From Bremerella cremea (GTDB lineage Bacteria > Planctomycetota > Planctomycetia > Pirellulales > Pirellulaceae), in assembly GCF_003335505.1 (NCBI RefSeq), contig NZ_QPEX01000010.1, positions 1,054,001-1,118,000 on the forward strand: a DNA stretch of 64,000 nucleotides, given 5' to 3'. The notes under the pieces are model-generated. The model did no database searches and was not told the origin of the DNA. It was given only the letters and a program-made list of their open reading frames with translations. Made by a program: the position numbers and the translations under genes. Of this stretch, positions 32,892 through 42,516 are shown piece after piece (position 1 is the stretch's first letter; the number at the start of each line of letters is the position of its first letter).

Positions 32892-35549
32892 TTAAGACTC
32901 GGCAACCATTTCGCTCTCGGATTCAATCCAGCTTCTTAGCTCTCGATAGTTGGTTTTACCGGTTCCCAGTACCGGAATCGCCTCCACTTGGCGAACTTCG
33001 TCCAAACGCATAATCCCTTGAAAACCGGCCTTTTTCAGCAGGTCGTTTGCTTCGCGGAGCGTGATCTCTTGGGTGGTGAACAAGACGATGCAGCGTCCTC
33101 CATCCTGTTCGACCCCTTCCACGGCGACCTGGGGCCCCTCTTCGTCGGCAGGATATTTTTCACTGAAAGGGGCTTCGAGTGCCGGTAAGCTAACCATCTC
33201 GCCACCGATCTTCAGGAAACGCTTCAAGCGCCCACGAAACTGAATGAATCCATCTTCATCCTTCGACACCAAATCGCCCGAGTTGTACCAGCGATGCCCG
33301 GCTACTTCGAGAAACGGCTGCGGTGCGTCGTACTTGTAATAGCCGTTAAACACCGACGCCCCACGAATCAGCAGCAAGCCGGTTTCGCCTTGTGACAACG
33401 GTTGGTGTGTCTCGGGATGAACGACCATTGTCTCGACACAATGGATCGGCAAACCAATGGTGCCTGGCTTGTTATGCCCCGGCTTGTTGCCAGAAACCAC
33501 CGGGCTGCATTCGGTAATTCCGTATCCTTCCAACAAATCGAGTTCGGGCAAGATTTTCATGGTTTGCTCGAACAACGAAGCTGGACACTTTTCCGCCCCG
33601 ACCATCACCAAACGCAGCGAATTGAGTTCGCCAGGCTCGCTACTGCTGACAATGTACTGCAGGAAAGTGGGCGTCGTGAAGGTAAACGTTGGCTTGTAGG
33701 CCGCGATAATCCGAGCCAACATACGCGAGTCGGTCGGGTCGGCGTGATGCACCACCCGAATACCAGACAATAGAGGCATCAGGGCGGCGGCTGTCAGACC
33801 AAAGCTATGAAACGGCGGCAGGAAACCTAGCAGCGTATCGCTGCGATGGAAATCCATGTGGTCGATTCCCCCTCGCATATCGGCAATCAAATTCCGATGC
33901 GAAAGAGGAACCGCTTTCGGCTGACTTTCAGAGCCCGAGGTAAACAAGATAACCGCCGGATCATCTGGATTGGGCTGTGGAATGCTTTGCAGGAACGAGT
34001 TTGGCGCGACGTAGGTCGCGATTAGCGTTTGCAGTTTTTCCCAGGTCGAAATTCCTTCTCGAACGTCCTCTAGGTAAAACATCTCGACGCCGTCGAGATC
34101 GATCCCCAAGCGGTCCATGAAACGCTTCGAGGTAACCACGTGCGAAACTTCGAGCTTCTCGGTCGCGTGTCGCAGGCCAGCCGGACCGGTTGTCCAGTTG
34201 AGCATCACCGGCAACTTGCCAGCCATCAAAGCGGCGAGCACCACCGAATCGGCCGCCACCGAAGCTGGCAACATAATGCCAACCGAGTTTCCTTCTAACT
34301 TGGCAATCCGCTTAGAAAGCAGCGTTGCTCCGACTAACAGCTTGCGATAGCTAAGTGCACCGGAAAGCGTATCGGCCACGGCAGTATGATTGGCACTTTG
34401 TAAGGCTCGCCGCACGAAGGCCTCGGCGATCGTTTCGGCCAAGACTTCAGGGTGATTGGTGCTTGGCTTCTTTTCGTCATCCCAGCCATCGGGCACCTTT
34501 AACGGTTCCTCGTCAGTTGTGGCTTTGCCGGCTGCCAGCAAGCAAAGTTCCCCTACGGTTGCCGGTACATGATCACTCCGAAAGCCAAACTGGCGTTCCA
34601 GTTCCAGGGCCAAGTCCATTCGCTCCAGGCTATCGAGCCCCAAGAGATCGAGCGTTGTGCCTGGCTCTTTTTCCCGATCTTCCAGCTTACGGTCGAGCCG
34701 CTGCTCTAAGATCTCGTGGACTCCCTGAATGGTCGACTCAGGGACCTCTCCCAGATCGACCGATCCCTTGCGTTTGACCGATTCGTAATCGAAATCGCGG
34801 GGCCCAAACAGGTAGCTATAAGGAACATACTTGGCCGCTTCGCCACCGTCGGCATTGTAGAAGCTTTCCAAGTAATGATTCAGCGCCGTCTTGCTTTCCA
34901 TCGGCAAATCGGAACGGTCGACCGGATGAACTTCTAGAATGACTTTACGCTTGGGCAAAAAGAAAATAAGCCCAGCGAGTATCCACAGCAAAGAAGCCAA
35001 AGCGTTACGCCCCAGGTCAGGCACATCCCCTTCCTGCGCACAACCAAAGCGGCTTCCCCACAAGCCGCGTGTTCGGATAAGCACGACGTTGACCTTGTCG
35101 TCGGCGCGTTCCAACAACTCGTAAGCAATGCGGGCCCCGCCCACAATCTCGTATCCTTGTCGCTGCAAACGACCGCTGGGGTAAATCAGAAAGCTTTCCC
35201 CTTGATTCAATTCCCCCGAGACTTGCTCGATCAATTGTGTTGTCTTGGCATGTGCATCGCGACTATGCGATTTCAAATTCGGCACCTCGTAGGCGTCGAT
35301 TACGTTCATCAGCGGATAGAACAGCGGGCTGCGGTATGTGTCGGTAAAGACCAAAGGTCGCAGCGATTTACCGCAGCGCAAATGGCTCAAGACTATCGGT
35401 GGATCGACGTAAGCCGGATGGTTCGGCAAGACCAGCACGGGGCCTTCGAGCGATTCCAACTTTTCGAGCCCAAGCACCTCGACATCGTAGCGACGATGCA
35501 GCAGACGACGGAGGACAAAATAAATAAGGGCCTGAATCCACTTACCCAT
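32892..35549 (-). CDS. PlsC-type acyltransferase + ACP + acyl-CoA/ACP synthetase fusion
   Basis: 885 residues with three domains. Residues about 1-230: 1-acylglycerol-3-phosphate acyltransferase-like, with NHPAYVD (the H-P-x-x-x-D catalytic box) near residue 42 and YPSGRLQRQGYE (FPEG-like motif). Residues about 270-345: acyl carrier protein, with Ser307 in LGLDSLERMDL as phosphopantetheine site. Residues about 370-880: AMP-forming ligase, with ILFTSGSESQPKAVPLSH near 533, EGYGITECSPVV, and GRLKRFLKIGG. It resembles Aas (acyl-ACP synthetase/lysophospholipid acyltransferase) but has an added carrier in the middle. It likely loads fatty acids on its own ACP and transfers them to a lysolipid (inference). 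Confidence 0.85.
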   Translation of the reverse strand: MGKWIQALIYFVLRRLLHRRYDVEVLGLEKLESLEGPVLVLPNHPAYVDPPIVLSHLRCGKSLRPLVFTDTYRSPLFYPLMNVIDAYEVPNLKSHSRDAHAKTTQLIEQVSGELNQGESFLIYPSGRLQRQGYEIVGGARIAYELLERADDKVNVVLIRTRGLWGSRFGCAQEGDVPDLGRNALASLLWILAGLIFFLPKRKVILEVHPVDRSDLPMESKTALNHYLESFYNADGGEAAKYVPYSYLFGPRDFDYESVKRKGSVDLGEVPESTIQGVHEILEQRLDRKLEDREKEPGTTLDLLGLDSLERMDLALELERQFGFRSDHVPATVGELCLLAAGKATTDEEPLKVPDGWDDEKKPSTNHPEVLAETIAEAFVRRALQSANHTAVADTLSGALSYRKLLVGATLLSKRIAKLEGNSVGIMLPASVAADSVVLAALMAGKLPVMLNWTTGPAGLRHATEKLEVSHVVTSKRFMDRLGIDLDGVEMFYLEDVREGISTWEKLQTLIATYVAPNSFLQSIPQPNPDDPAVILFTSGSESQPKAVPLSHRNLIADMRGGIDHMDFHRSDTLLGFLPPFHSFGLTAAALMPLLSGIRVVHHADPTDSRMLARIIAAYKPTFTFTTPTFLQYIVSSSEPGELNSLRLVMVGAEKCPASLFEQTMKILPELDLLEGYGITECSPVVSGNKPGHNKPGTIGLPIHCVETMVVHPETHQPLSQGETGLLLIRGASVFNGYYKYDAPQPFLEVAGHRWYNSGDLVSKDEDGFIQFRGRLKRFLKIGGEMVSLPALEAPFSEKYPADEEGPQVAVEGVEQDGGRCIVLFTTQEITLREANDLLKKAGFQGIMRLDEVRQVEAIPVLGTGKTNYRELRSWIESESEMVAES

Positions 35550-35997
35550 GACGAATACCTGTCTTCGTAGAACTTGTTAACCTTCTACGATTTACGCGGG
35601 AAAAGATTTATGGAGGGTCAATTGTGGTCGTTGAAAAGACTATCCTGACGTCACTCTATGCCGAATCCCAAGCTTCTGAAAGGCGGATTAATCCGAATTT
35701 TATGGGAAAAAGAGAACCAGTCGCCAACGCACAGCCTAGGAAGCTGCCCTAGGACAACCACCACCATCCCTGGTGGGTCCCATTAGCCAGTAATAGCTTT
35801 CGCTCAAACAGAACCAAAATCAGGTCTGCATCCGTAGGGCATGCCTGGCTCAAAATGTTGTGCTTCTTGATTCCCGGTGGTTATTTTCCATCCCTCTTGT
35901 AACCGTTCCCCTGTTTCGATTTGCCCCCTCTGCGCCTTATGATATATAGCTGGACTCGTCCTCGACTGCTTTGCTTCTGCTATCTGGGAACTGCAGC
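35550..35997. other. Intergenic region with hairpins
   Basis: 448 bases between the divergent fusion gene and the epimerase gene; no coding region is seen. It contains CCTAGG-AAGCTGC-CCTAGG at 35735-35753 and CCACCA-TCCC-TGGTGG at 35761-35776, adjacent inverted repeats without a following T-run. Promoters for both neighbours must lie here. Confidence 0.5.
35735..35776. repeat. Two adjacent hairpins
   Basis: The first (35735-35753) is a six-base stem of CCTAGG copies around a seven-base loop; the second (35761-35776) is CCACCA/TGGTGG around four bases. They are eight bases apart. Possible transcript-end or regulatory structure; no sequence family recognised. Confidence 0.45.
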
Positions 35998-36969
35998 ATG
36001 CCTTTGCCAACTGATCGAATTGAGCTGAGCGTAATCGACTCCCACACTGGGGGGGAACCTACCCGAACGGTACTTGGTGGTACTCCACCTCTCGCTGGTG
36101 AGACAATTGACCAGCAGATAGCCGAACTGCAATCGGAGCACGATTGGATTCGAACCGCTCTTACCCATGAGCCACGAGGCTACGAGGCGATGGTTGGGGC
36201 TTTGCTGCTGCAGCCCCACAATTCGGAAGCGGTGGCCCGCGTCGTCTTTTTCAACAATGTCGGCTACTTAGGCATGTGTGGCCACGGAACCATTGGCGTC
36301 GCAGCAACCTTGGCTTACCTCGGAAACATTTCGCCGGGGGATCATTTGCTGGAAACCATCGCCGGGGATGTTGTCTTCACACTGCACGAGGACAATCGCG
36401 TTTCTTTTTCCAATGTCCCCAGTCATCGCTATCGCCAGTCGGTCGCCATCCAAACGCCTAGCTTCGGCGAAGTAACCGGAGACATCGCCTTTGGCGGCAA
36501 TTGGTTTTACCTGTGCAACGATCACGGTTTAGATATCTCGATGCTCAACCTCGACCAGTTGCAACAATGCAGTCGAGAAATTCGCCAGGCGCTTGACCAG
36601 GAGAGGGTCTTTGGAGCCGATGGTGGCATCATCGACCATATCGAGCTCATCGGTCCCCCTAACCGTGAAGACGCCGATGCGGTGAATTATGTTTATTGCC
36701 CGGGTGGCGAGTACGATCGCTCGCCGTGTGGCACCGGCACCAGTGCCAAGCTGGCTTGCCTAGCCGCTGACGGCAAGCTGGCCCCCGGCGATACTTGGCG
36801 CCAGGAATCGGTCACCGGCAGCGTCTTCGAAGGCACCTACCAGACAAGCGGCGACAAGATTATCCCTCGCATCATGGGGGAAGCGTTTGTGACGGCCGAG
36901 ACGAAAGTGGTGATCGATCCGATCGACCCCCTCACTTTCGGCTTTCGACACAACTTGGGGGAAAGCTAG
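35998..36969 (+). CDS. 4-hydroxyproline 2-epimerase (proline racemase family)
   Basis: 323 residues from ATG at 35998. Both catalytic Cys of the two-base mechanism are present: Cys94 in YLGMCGHGTIGV and Cys244 in RSPCGTGTSAK; trans-3-hydroxyproline dehydratases replace the second with Thr. The N-terminal DSHTGGEPTR is a family signature. The enzyme interconverts trans-4-hydroxy-L-proline and cis-4-hydroxy-D-proline. It lies 55 bases before a FAD-dependent D-amino-acid dehydrogenase gene that would oxidise the product, so the pair looks like the first two steps of hydroxyproline breakdown; later steps are not in this window. A true proline racemase cannot be excluded by sequence alone. Confidence 0.88.
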   Translation: MPLPTDRIELSVIDSHTGGEPTRTVLGGTPPLAGETIDQQIAELQSEHDWIRTALTHEPRGYEAMVGALLLQPHNSEAVARVVFFNNVGYLGMCGHGTIGVAATLAYLGNISPGDHLLETIAGDVVFTLHEDNRVSFSNVPSHRYRQSVAIQTPSFGEVTGDIAFGGNWFYLCNDHGLDISMLNLDQLQQCSREIRQALDQERVFGADGGIIDHIELIGPPNREDADAVNYVYCPGGEYDRSPCGTGTSAKLACLAADGKLAPGDTWRQESVTGSVFEGTYQTSGDKIIPRIMGEAFVTAETKVVIDPIDPLTFGFRHNLGES

Positions 36970-37024
36970 AATTCCCTTTTCGCACCTATGCGGCTCTGAC
37001 TACTGACTCGGAAAGAAGTTCATC

Positions 37025-38263
37025 TTGAGTACCCACACCCTTGTGATCGGCGGCGGAGTCGTCGGAACAGCGGCGGCCTATTATTTGGCCAAAGCCGGGC
37101 ACGAAGTAACGATTGTCGATCAAGGACGCCACGGCGGAGCCTGCTCGCATGCGAATTGCGGCTACATTTCGCCTAGCCACGTCCCACCGATCCCCATGCC
37201 AGGTCTGATCGGTCCCACAATGAAGTCGATGCTTAGCAGCGATTCGCCGTTTTATATCCGTCCCCGCTTCTCGCCAGCGTTGTGGAGCTTCCTGCTTCGC
37301 TTTTGGTGGAACTGCAACGAAACTCAAATGAAGCATGCCGCCCGCGGCAAGCACGCGTTGCTGCATTCGTCGCGGCGGTTGTATGAAACACTTATCGAAA
37401 CCGAGCAACTCGATTGCAACTGGGAAAAACGGGGCTTGTTGTTTGTTTTTCGCGAGAAGCACCACTTTGACGAGTTTGCTCCAATCAACGATTGGCTGGC
37501 GAAAGAATTCGATCTGCCGGCGGTTCCATACACCGATGGTGGCCTGCAAAAACTAGAGCCCGCCTTAAAAGACGATGTTCATGGAGCATGGCATTACGAA
37601 AACGACGCGCACCTTCGTCCCGATCGCCTGCTTAGCTCATGGCGAACGGTATTAGAACGGCTAGGCGTCAAGATTCTGGAACAGCACAAAGTCACCGCCA
37701 TGCATGGCGAAGGAAACAAGCTCCGCGCCATTCAAACCGATCAAGGCGAGATTGCGGCGGATCGCTATGTTTTGGCAACCGGTTCTTGGAGCCCTTTCTT
37801 CAACCGCGAACTGGGTTGCACGCTTCGCATTCAGCCAGGCAAGGGTTACTCGATCACGATGGCCCGACCGGAAATCTGTCCCAAGATTCCGATGCTCTTG
37901 GAAGAAAGCCGCGTCGGAGTCACCCCTTTCAACGACGGGTATCGCCTCGGCTCGACGATGGAATTTGGCGGCTATGATGCCAGCATCAATCAAAAGCGTC
38001 TAGGGCTACTCAAGAAGGGCGCCAAGCTGTATCTGAAAGAGCCTTTCACCGACGAAACCTACGAAGAGTGGCATGGCTGGCGTCCGATGACCCCAGACGA
38101 TCTACCTTACATCGATTTCGCCCCGAAGTACGGTAACGTGATCATGACGGCTGGACACGGCATGTTAGGACTTTCGATGGGAGCTGCCACCGGCAAGCTG
38201 GCCTGGGAGTTACTTGACAAACTTGAACCGCATGTCGATCCGAAACCATATCGCTTGCGTTAG
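37025..38263 (+). CDS. FAD-dependent D-amino-acid/D-hydroxyproline dehydrogenase (DadA-like)
   Basis: 412 residues starting at TTG. The FAD-binding Rossmann motif LVIGGGVVGTAAAYYLAKAG is residues 6-25, followed by HEVTIVDQG; NCGYISPSH matches the region after the first strand in DadA-like enzymes. The C-terminal HGWRPMTPDDLPYI and TAGHGMLGLSMG complete the cofactor site. Known relatives (DadA, HypOX) pass electrons to quinone or oxygen. Placement directly behind the hydroxyproline epimerase indicates cis-4-hydroxy-D-proline as substrate (inference). A hairpin follows the stop. Confidence 0.87.
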   Translation: MSTHTLVIGGGVVGTAAAYYLAKAGHEVTIVDQGRHGGACSHANCGYISPSHVPPIPMPGLIGPTMKSMLSSDSPFYIRPRFSPALWSFLLRFWWNCNETQMKHAARGKHALLHSSRRLYETLIETEQLDCNWEKRGLLFVFREKHHFDEFAPINDWLAKEFDLPAVPYTDGGLQKLEPALKDDVHGAWHYENDAHLRPDRLLSSWRTVLERLGVKILEQHKVTAMHGEGNKLRAIQTDQGEIAADRYVLATGSWSPFFNRELGCTLRIQPGKGYSITMARPEICPKIPMLLEESRVGVTPFNDGYRLGSTMEFGGYDASINQKRLGLLKKGAKLYLKEPFTDETYEEWHGWRPMTPDDLPYIDFAPKYGNVIMTAGHGMLGLSMGAATGKLAWELLDKLEPHVDPKPYRLR

Positions 38264-38279
38264 GCAGTCATGCCGGCGG

Positions 38280-38308
38280 GTGGCCTCTTCCTACTCGGCA
38301 GAGGCCAC
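38280..38308. terminator. Hairpin after the flavoprotein gene
   Basis: GTGGCCTCT / AGAGGCCAC is a perfect nine-base stem around 11 bases. It has no T-run (GAAAGTTTGACG follows), so it may attenuate or mark the transcript end rather than terminate strongly. Confidence 0.5.
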
Positions 38309-38387
38309 GAAAGTTTGACGCCGTACGTCATGTCAGCCAAAATGGGGCTTCCTCTTTCACACCCACCCCTGAGGACGGCCCATCCTT

Positions 38388-39824
38388 ATGCGTACGCTTC
38401 TTCTCTTGCTTGCTTTGCTAACTTCCCCTTTATTCTCAACCGCTACCCAGGCGGCCGAGCGTAAACCGAACTTTGTGTTCTTTCTGGTGGATGACCTCGG
38501 CTGGACCGATATTGGTGTTTACGGCAGTTCTTTTTACGAAACCCCAAACGTCGATCGCTTAGCAGCGACTGGTTTGCGTTTCACCAACGCCTACGCAGCT
38601 TGCCAGGTGTGCTCTCCCACGCGAGCGAGCATCATGACCGGCCGCTACCCGACCCGGACCGGTATCACCGATTACATCGGCGCCCCACAGCCGGAAGGCT
38701 GGAAACGCAAGACGACTATGCTGCCGGCCAATTACGAAATGCAGCTTGCCCTAGATGAAGTCACGATTGCCGAAGTCCTAAAACAAAACGGCTACGCCAC
38801 CTTCTTTGCCGGCAAGTGGCACCTTGGCAGCGAGAAGTTCTTCCCAGAGCACCAAGGCTTCGACGTCAACCAAGGGGGCATCGACCGCGGCGGCCCGTAT
38901 GGAGGCAAGAAGTATTTTTCCCCTTACGGCAACCCTCGGCTGGAAAATGGCCCCGCTGGCGAACACTTGCCAGATCGCCTGGCATCGGAAACGGTCAAGT
39001 TTATGACCGAGCATAAGGACGAGCCTTTTTTGGCTTACCTTTCCTTCTACTCTGTCCACACGCCGCTCATGTCGCGAGAAGACCTGAAGCAGAAGTATCT
39101 TGAAAAGAAGAAGACCTTAAAGCATGGTGAGATTTGGGGTGACGAAGGGGAACGTAAAGTTCGCCTCGTGCAGGAACACGCGGTGTATGCCGGCATGGTC
39201 GAAGCGATGGATCAAGCGGTCGGTAAAGTTTTAACGGCAGTCGACGACCTGGGTCTGCGAGACAACACCGTTGTCATCTTCATGTCCGATAACGGCGGGC
39301 TCTCCACCTCAGAAGGACACCCGACGAGTAACCTTCCCTTACGTGCCGGCAAAGGCTGGATCTACGAAGGGGGCATTCGCGAACCGATGATCGTCCGTTG
39401 GCCAGGCGTCACTCACGCCGACAGCGTCAGCGAGCAATATGTGAGCAGTGTCGACTTCTTCCCTACGATGCTGGAAATTGCGGGTATCGAAGTCCCTCCA
39501 GGTTTAACGATCGACGGCATGAGCTTCGCCCCGGTGCTGCAAGGCAAATCGATCGACCGTGGCCCAATCTTCTGGCACTATCCCCACTATGGCAATCAAG
39601 GGGGTTCTCCCTCGGCTGCCGTGCGCGAAGGAGAATGGAAGCTGGCCGAGTTTTACGAAGATGGTCACCTAGAACTTTACAACCTGAGTGATGACATCGG
39701 CGAACAGCACAATGTGGCCGATCAGCATCCCGAACTTGTGAAGAAGCTGCATGCGAAGCTGGAAGCCTGGCGCAAAGAAACGGGTGCCAAGCTGCCAACC
39801 CACCGAGTAACGGCATCCAAGTAG
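38388..39824 (+). CDS. Secreted sulfatase (Cys-type, arylsulfatase family)
   Basis: 478 residues with a signal peptide (RTLLLLLALLTSPLFSTATQA). VFFLVDDLGWTDIGVYG gives the first metal ligands (two Asp), and Cys75 in VCSPTRASIMTGRYPTR is the residue converted to formylglycine by a sulfatase-activating enzyme; no such enzyme gene is in the window. FAGKWHLGS and MSDNGGLST supply later active-site residues. Planctomycetes have many such enzymes, thought to desulfate algal polysaccharides or mucins. Substrate cannot be given. The gene ends one base before the convergent mutS stop. Confidence 0.92.
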   Translation: MRTLLLLLALLTSPLFSTATQAAERKPNFVFFLVDDLGWTDIGVYGSSFYETPNVDRLAATGLRFTNAYAACQVCSPTRASIMTGRYPTRTGITDYIGAPQPEGWKRKTTMLPANYEMQLALDEVTIAEVLKQNGYATFFAGKWHLGSEKFFPEHQGFDVNQGGIDRGGPYGGKKYFSPYGNPRLENGPAGEHLPDRLASETVKFMTEHKDEPFLAYLSFYSVHTPLMSREDLKQKYLEKKKTLKHGEIWGDEGERKVRLVQEHAVYAGMVEAMDQAVGKVLTAVDDLGLRDNTVVIFMSDNGGLSTSEGHPTSNLPLRAGKGWIYEGGIREPMIVRWPGVTHADSVSEQYVSSVDFFPTMLEIAGIEVPPGLTIDGMSFAPVLQGKSIDRGPIFWHYPHYGNQGGSPSAAVREGEWKLAEFYEDGHLELYNLSDDIGEQHNVADQHPELVKKLHAKLEAWRKETGAKLPTHRVTASK

Positions 39825-42425
39825 TTACTCGGCTTTCTTCCTCAGGTCACTCTGCCACTGGATCAGCTTTTGAAAAGCGTCCAGTGGCGTCATGCCACTT
39901 AAATCGGCCTGGCGGATCTCTTCGACCACTGGGTGCTCGCTCGGTCCGAACAGCGTCAACTGTAAGTCGGATTTGGGATGACGATCTCGCTTGGGTCGAA
40001 TCTTCGACTGGCCTTCGAGGTCGAGATGCTCTTGTTCAAGCTGAGCCAAGATCTGCTTGGCTCGTTCGTTGACATCGTGCGGAATGCCTGCCAGGCGAGC
40101 CACGTAAATCCCGTAGCTCTTGTCAGCCGCCCCAGCGACAATCTTGTGCAGGAAGATAATCTTGTCGTCCCATTCCTTCACTGCCACGTTTAAATTCATC
40201 ACGTGATCGAGCGACTGCGACAGGTCGGCCAGTTCATGATAGTGCGTGGCAAACAACGTGCGGCAACCGATCCGATCGTGAATGTATTCAACAATCGACC
40301 AGGCTAACGAGACGCCGTCGTAGGTACTGGTGCCTCGGCCAATTTCGTCCAGAATTACCAGGCTCTTGGCGGTCGCTGTGTTCAAAATTCGGGCGGTCTC
40401 GGTCATTTCGACCATGAACGTACTTTGCCCGCGTGAAAGTTCGTCGCTTGCCCCCACTCGGGCAAACACGCGGTCGACCACGCCAATGGTCGCTTCCCGT
40501 GCGGGTACGAAGCTGCCGATTTGCGCCATGATCGCGATCAGCCCGACTTGGCGAATGTAGGTACTTTTACCCGCCATGTTCGGCCCGGTGATAATCGCCA
40601 CGAAGTCTTCCGCCTCGCCCCCCAGCATCGTATCGTTGGGAATAAACGTGCCCGCTTCTTCCGTCACGTCGAGCACCGGGTGACGCCCATCCACAATCGC
40701 GAGTTCCGCCCCGTCATCCATCTTCGGACGACAGTAATTGCGATCGCGGGCCAGGTTGCCTAGAGATACCAGCGCATCGAGCTGTGCCAAAGCGGTCGCC
40801 GTTTGCCGGAGCCGATCGGCGGCGGATTGCACCAGGTCGCGGAGTTCCGCGAACAAGTCATACTCTAGCGACTTCGCCTTCTCGTCGGCGCTGAGAACCT
40901 TCTCTTCGTACTCTTTTAACTCAGGCGTAATGTACCGCTCGGCATTCTTCAACGTTTGCTTGCGATGGAAATAAGTGGGAACCTTATCGCGGTGGGTGTT
41001 CGTAATTTCGATGTAATAGCCGAACACTTTGTTGAAGCCAACTTTCATGTTGGCAATGCCCGACTTCTTGCTTTCTTCGGCCTGGTAGTTAGCGATCCAC
41101 TGCTTTCCGCCAGCGGCCAAGCCACGCAGTTCGTCCAGCTTGGCGTTGTAGCCATCTTGGATGTAACCACCGTCTGCAGTCGTTAGCGGGCAATCTTCAA
41201 TCAACGCTGCCGCCAGTTTGTCATGAACCTCTGGGCATAGATCGATCTGGCTTTCAATCTCGCACAAAAGCTTGCTCTTCCGCGAAGTCACTTTCGCTTT
41301 GATGCGTGGTAACTTCGAGAGCGTGCGCCCCACAAAACTCAAATCACGCGGGCTCGCACGGCCTGTCGTCACGCGCGTTAGCAGCCGCTGCAGATCATAT
41401 ACACCAGCCAAAGCCTCACCCAACGACTCGGAAAGGGGTAAGTCGTTCTTCAATTCTTCGACGGCATCGTGTCGCTGCTGAATTTGGGCGACATCCGCCA
41501 AGGGACTCGCCAGCCACTCGGCCATCAGCCGGCTCCCCATCGGCGTACGGCAACGGTCGAGCACCGAGATAAGAGTTCCCTCGCGGCGTTGATCTCGAAT
41601 CGTGCGGGTGAGTTCTAGTGACCGTCGCGTCGATTCGTCGATCTCGACGGCGTTGGTTTGGCGATATGGGATCAACGTTTGCACGTGATCTAGCGAGCCA
41701 CGCTGAGTTTCCTGTAAGTAGTCGAGAATGGCCCCAGCGGCGCGAATCGCTAGCCGATCGGTATCCTCGAAGCCGAAGCCATCCAGGCTTTTCACCTCGA
41801 AGTGCTTGGTCAGCTTCTCGTCCGCCGCTTTGCCACCAAAGGCCCAAGCTGGCCGCTGCGTGTGCAGAAACTGTCCGTTGGTGTGCTTGGGGAGGGCATT
41901 GGTTCCTTCCGACAGCAAGCATTCCGAAGGCGCGATACGAGCTAGTTCGTCGGACAAACGAGCAGCACTAAAAACGCCCGCCAAAAACCGACCTGTGGAA
42001 AGCTCAATCCAACTAATTCCGGCCTGATCACCTTCGCAGAGAACGGCGGCCAAATAGTTGCTTTCCTTCGGGCTAAGCAGTGAATCATCCGTCAGCGTGC
42101 CGGGAGAAAGGATGCGAGTTATCTCGCGTTTAACGATCCCCTTGGCCTGCTTCGGATCTTCTACTTGGTCACAGATGCCAACCCGATACCCTTGCTGGAT
42201 TAGCTTCGCTAGGTAGGAATCCAACTGATGATGGGGAAAACCCGCCATTGGGGTGGCGTTCTCTCCTTTGTCGCGGCTGGTGAGGGTCATGCCCAAAATC
42301 TTGGAAGCCGTGACCGCATCGTCATTGAACAGTTCGTAGAAGTCGCCCATGCGAAACAGCAGGATCGCATCGCCACAAGCATTCTTTGCTTCGTGGTACT
42401 GCTGCATCATTGGGGTCATCGCCAT
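39825..42425 (-). CDS. mutS: DNA mismatch repair protein MutS
   Basis: 866 residues. The mismatch-sensing motif GDFYELF is at the N-terminus (FRMGDFYELFNDDA, Phe-x-Glu intact). The ATPase has Walker A ITGPNMAGKSTYIRQVG near residue 612, the signature LSRGQSTFMVEM, and LVILDEIGRGTSTYDG as Walker B. ATH YHELADLSQ follows. The C-terminus ends in a DAFQKLIQW tail resembling the MutS dimer/tetramer region. MutS recognises mispairs and recruits MutL; no mutL gene is nearby. The stop immediately adjoins the sulfatase stop on the opposite strand. Confidence 0.97.
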   Translation of the reverse strand: MAMTPMMQQYHEAKNACGDAILLFRMGDFYELFNDDAVTASKILGMTLTSRDKGENATPMAGFPHHQLDSYLAKLIQQGYRVGICDQVEDPKQAKGIVKREITRILSPGTLTDDSLLSPKESNYLAAVLCEGDQAGISWIELSTGRFLAGVFSAARLSDELARIAPSECLLSEGTNALPKHTNGQFLHTQRPAWAFGGKAADEKLTKHFEVKSLDGFGFEDTDRLAIRAAGAILDYLQETQRGSLDHVQTLIPYRQTNAVEIDESTRRSLELTRTIRDQRREGTLISVLDRCRTPMGSRLMAEWLASPLADVAQIQQRHDAVEELKNDLPLSESLGEALAGVYDLQRLLTRVTTGRASPRDLSFVGRTLSKLPRIKAKVTSRKSKLLCEIESQIDLCPEVHDKLAAALIEDCPLTTADGGYIQDGYNAKLDELRGLAAGGKQWIANYQAEESKKSGIANMKVGFNKVFGYYIEITNTHRDKVPTYFHRKQTLKNAERYITPELKEYEEKVLSADEKAKSLEYDLFAELRDLVQSAADRLRQTATALAQLDALVSLGNLARDRNYCRPKMDDGAELAIVDGRHPVLDVTEEAGTFIPNDTMLGGEAEDFVAIITGPNMAGKSTYIRQVGLIAIMAQIGSFVPAREATIGVVDRVFARVGASDELSRGQSTFMVEMTETARILNTATAKSLVILDEIGRGTSTYDGVSLAWSIVEYIHDRIGCRTLFATHYHELADLSQSLDHVMNLNVAVKEWDDKIIFLHKIVAGAADKSYGIYVARLAGIPHDVNERAKQILAQLEQEHLDLEGQSKIRPKRDRHPKSDLQLTLFGPSEHPVVEEIRQADLSGMTPLDAFQKLIQWQSDLRKKAE

Positions 42426-42493
42426 ACTCGCACCCTATCGCTTTGCCTGCCCAACTTTTGGTGGGCTTTCGAGCCGTTTGTGACTTGCAGGCC

Positions 42494-42516
42494 AGCCTAC
42501 GCAACAGTGCGTGGCT
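42494..42516. repeat. Hairpin between cupin and mutS genes
   Basis: AGCC, a bulged T, then ACGCA, loop ACAG, TGCGT and GGCT: nine paired bases. It lies about 70 bases ahead of the mutS start. No T-run follows on the minus strand, so it may be a leader structure or an end element of the cupin transcript. Confidence 0.45.

Noticed and set aside
38343..38371. Possible fourth copy of the hairpin element (GGGGCTTCC then CCCCTGAGG)
   Set aside because: Only the core 9-mer is shared; no outer stem and loop spacing differs, so it is not counted as a copy.
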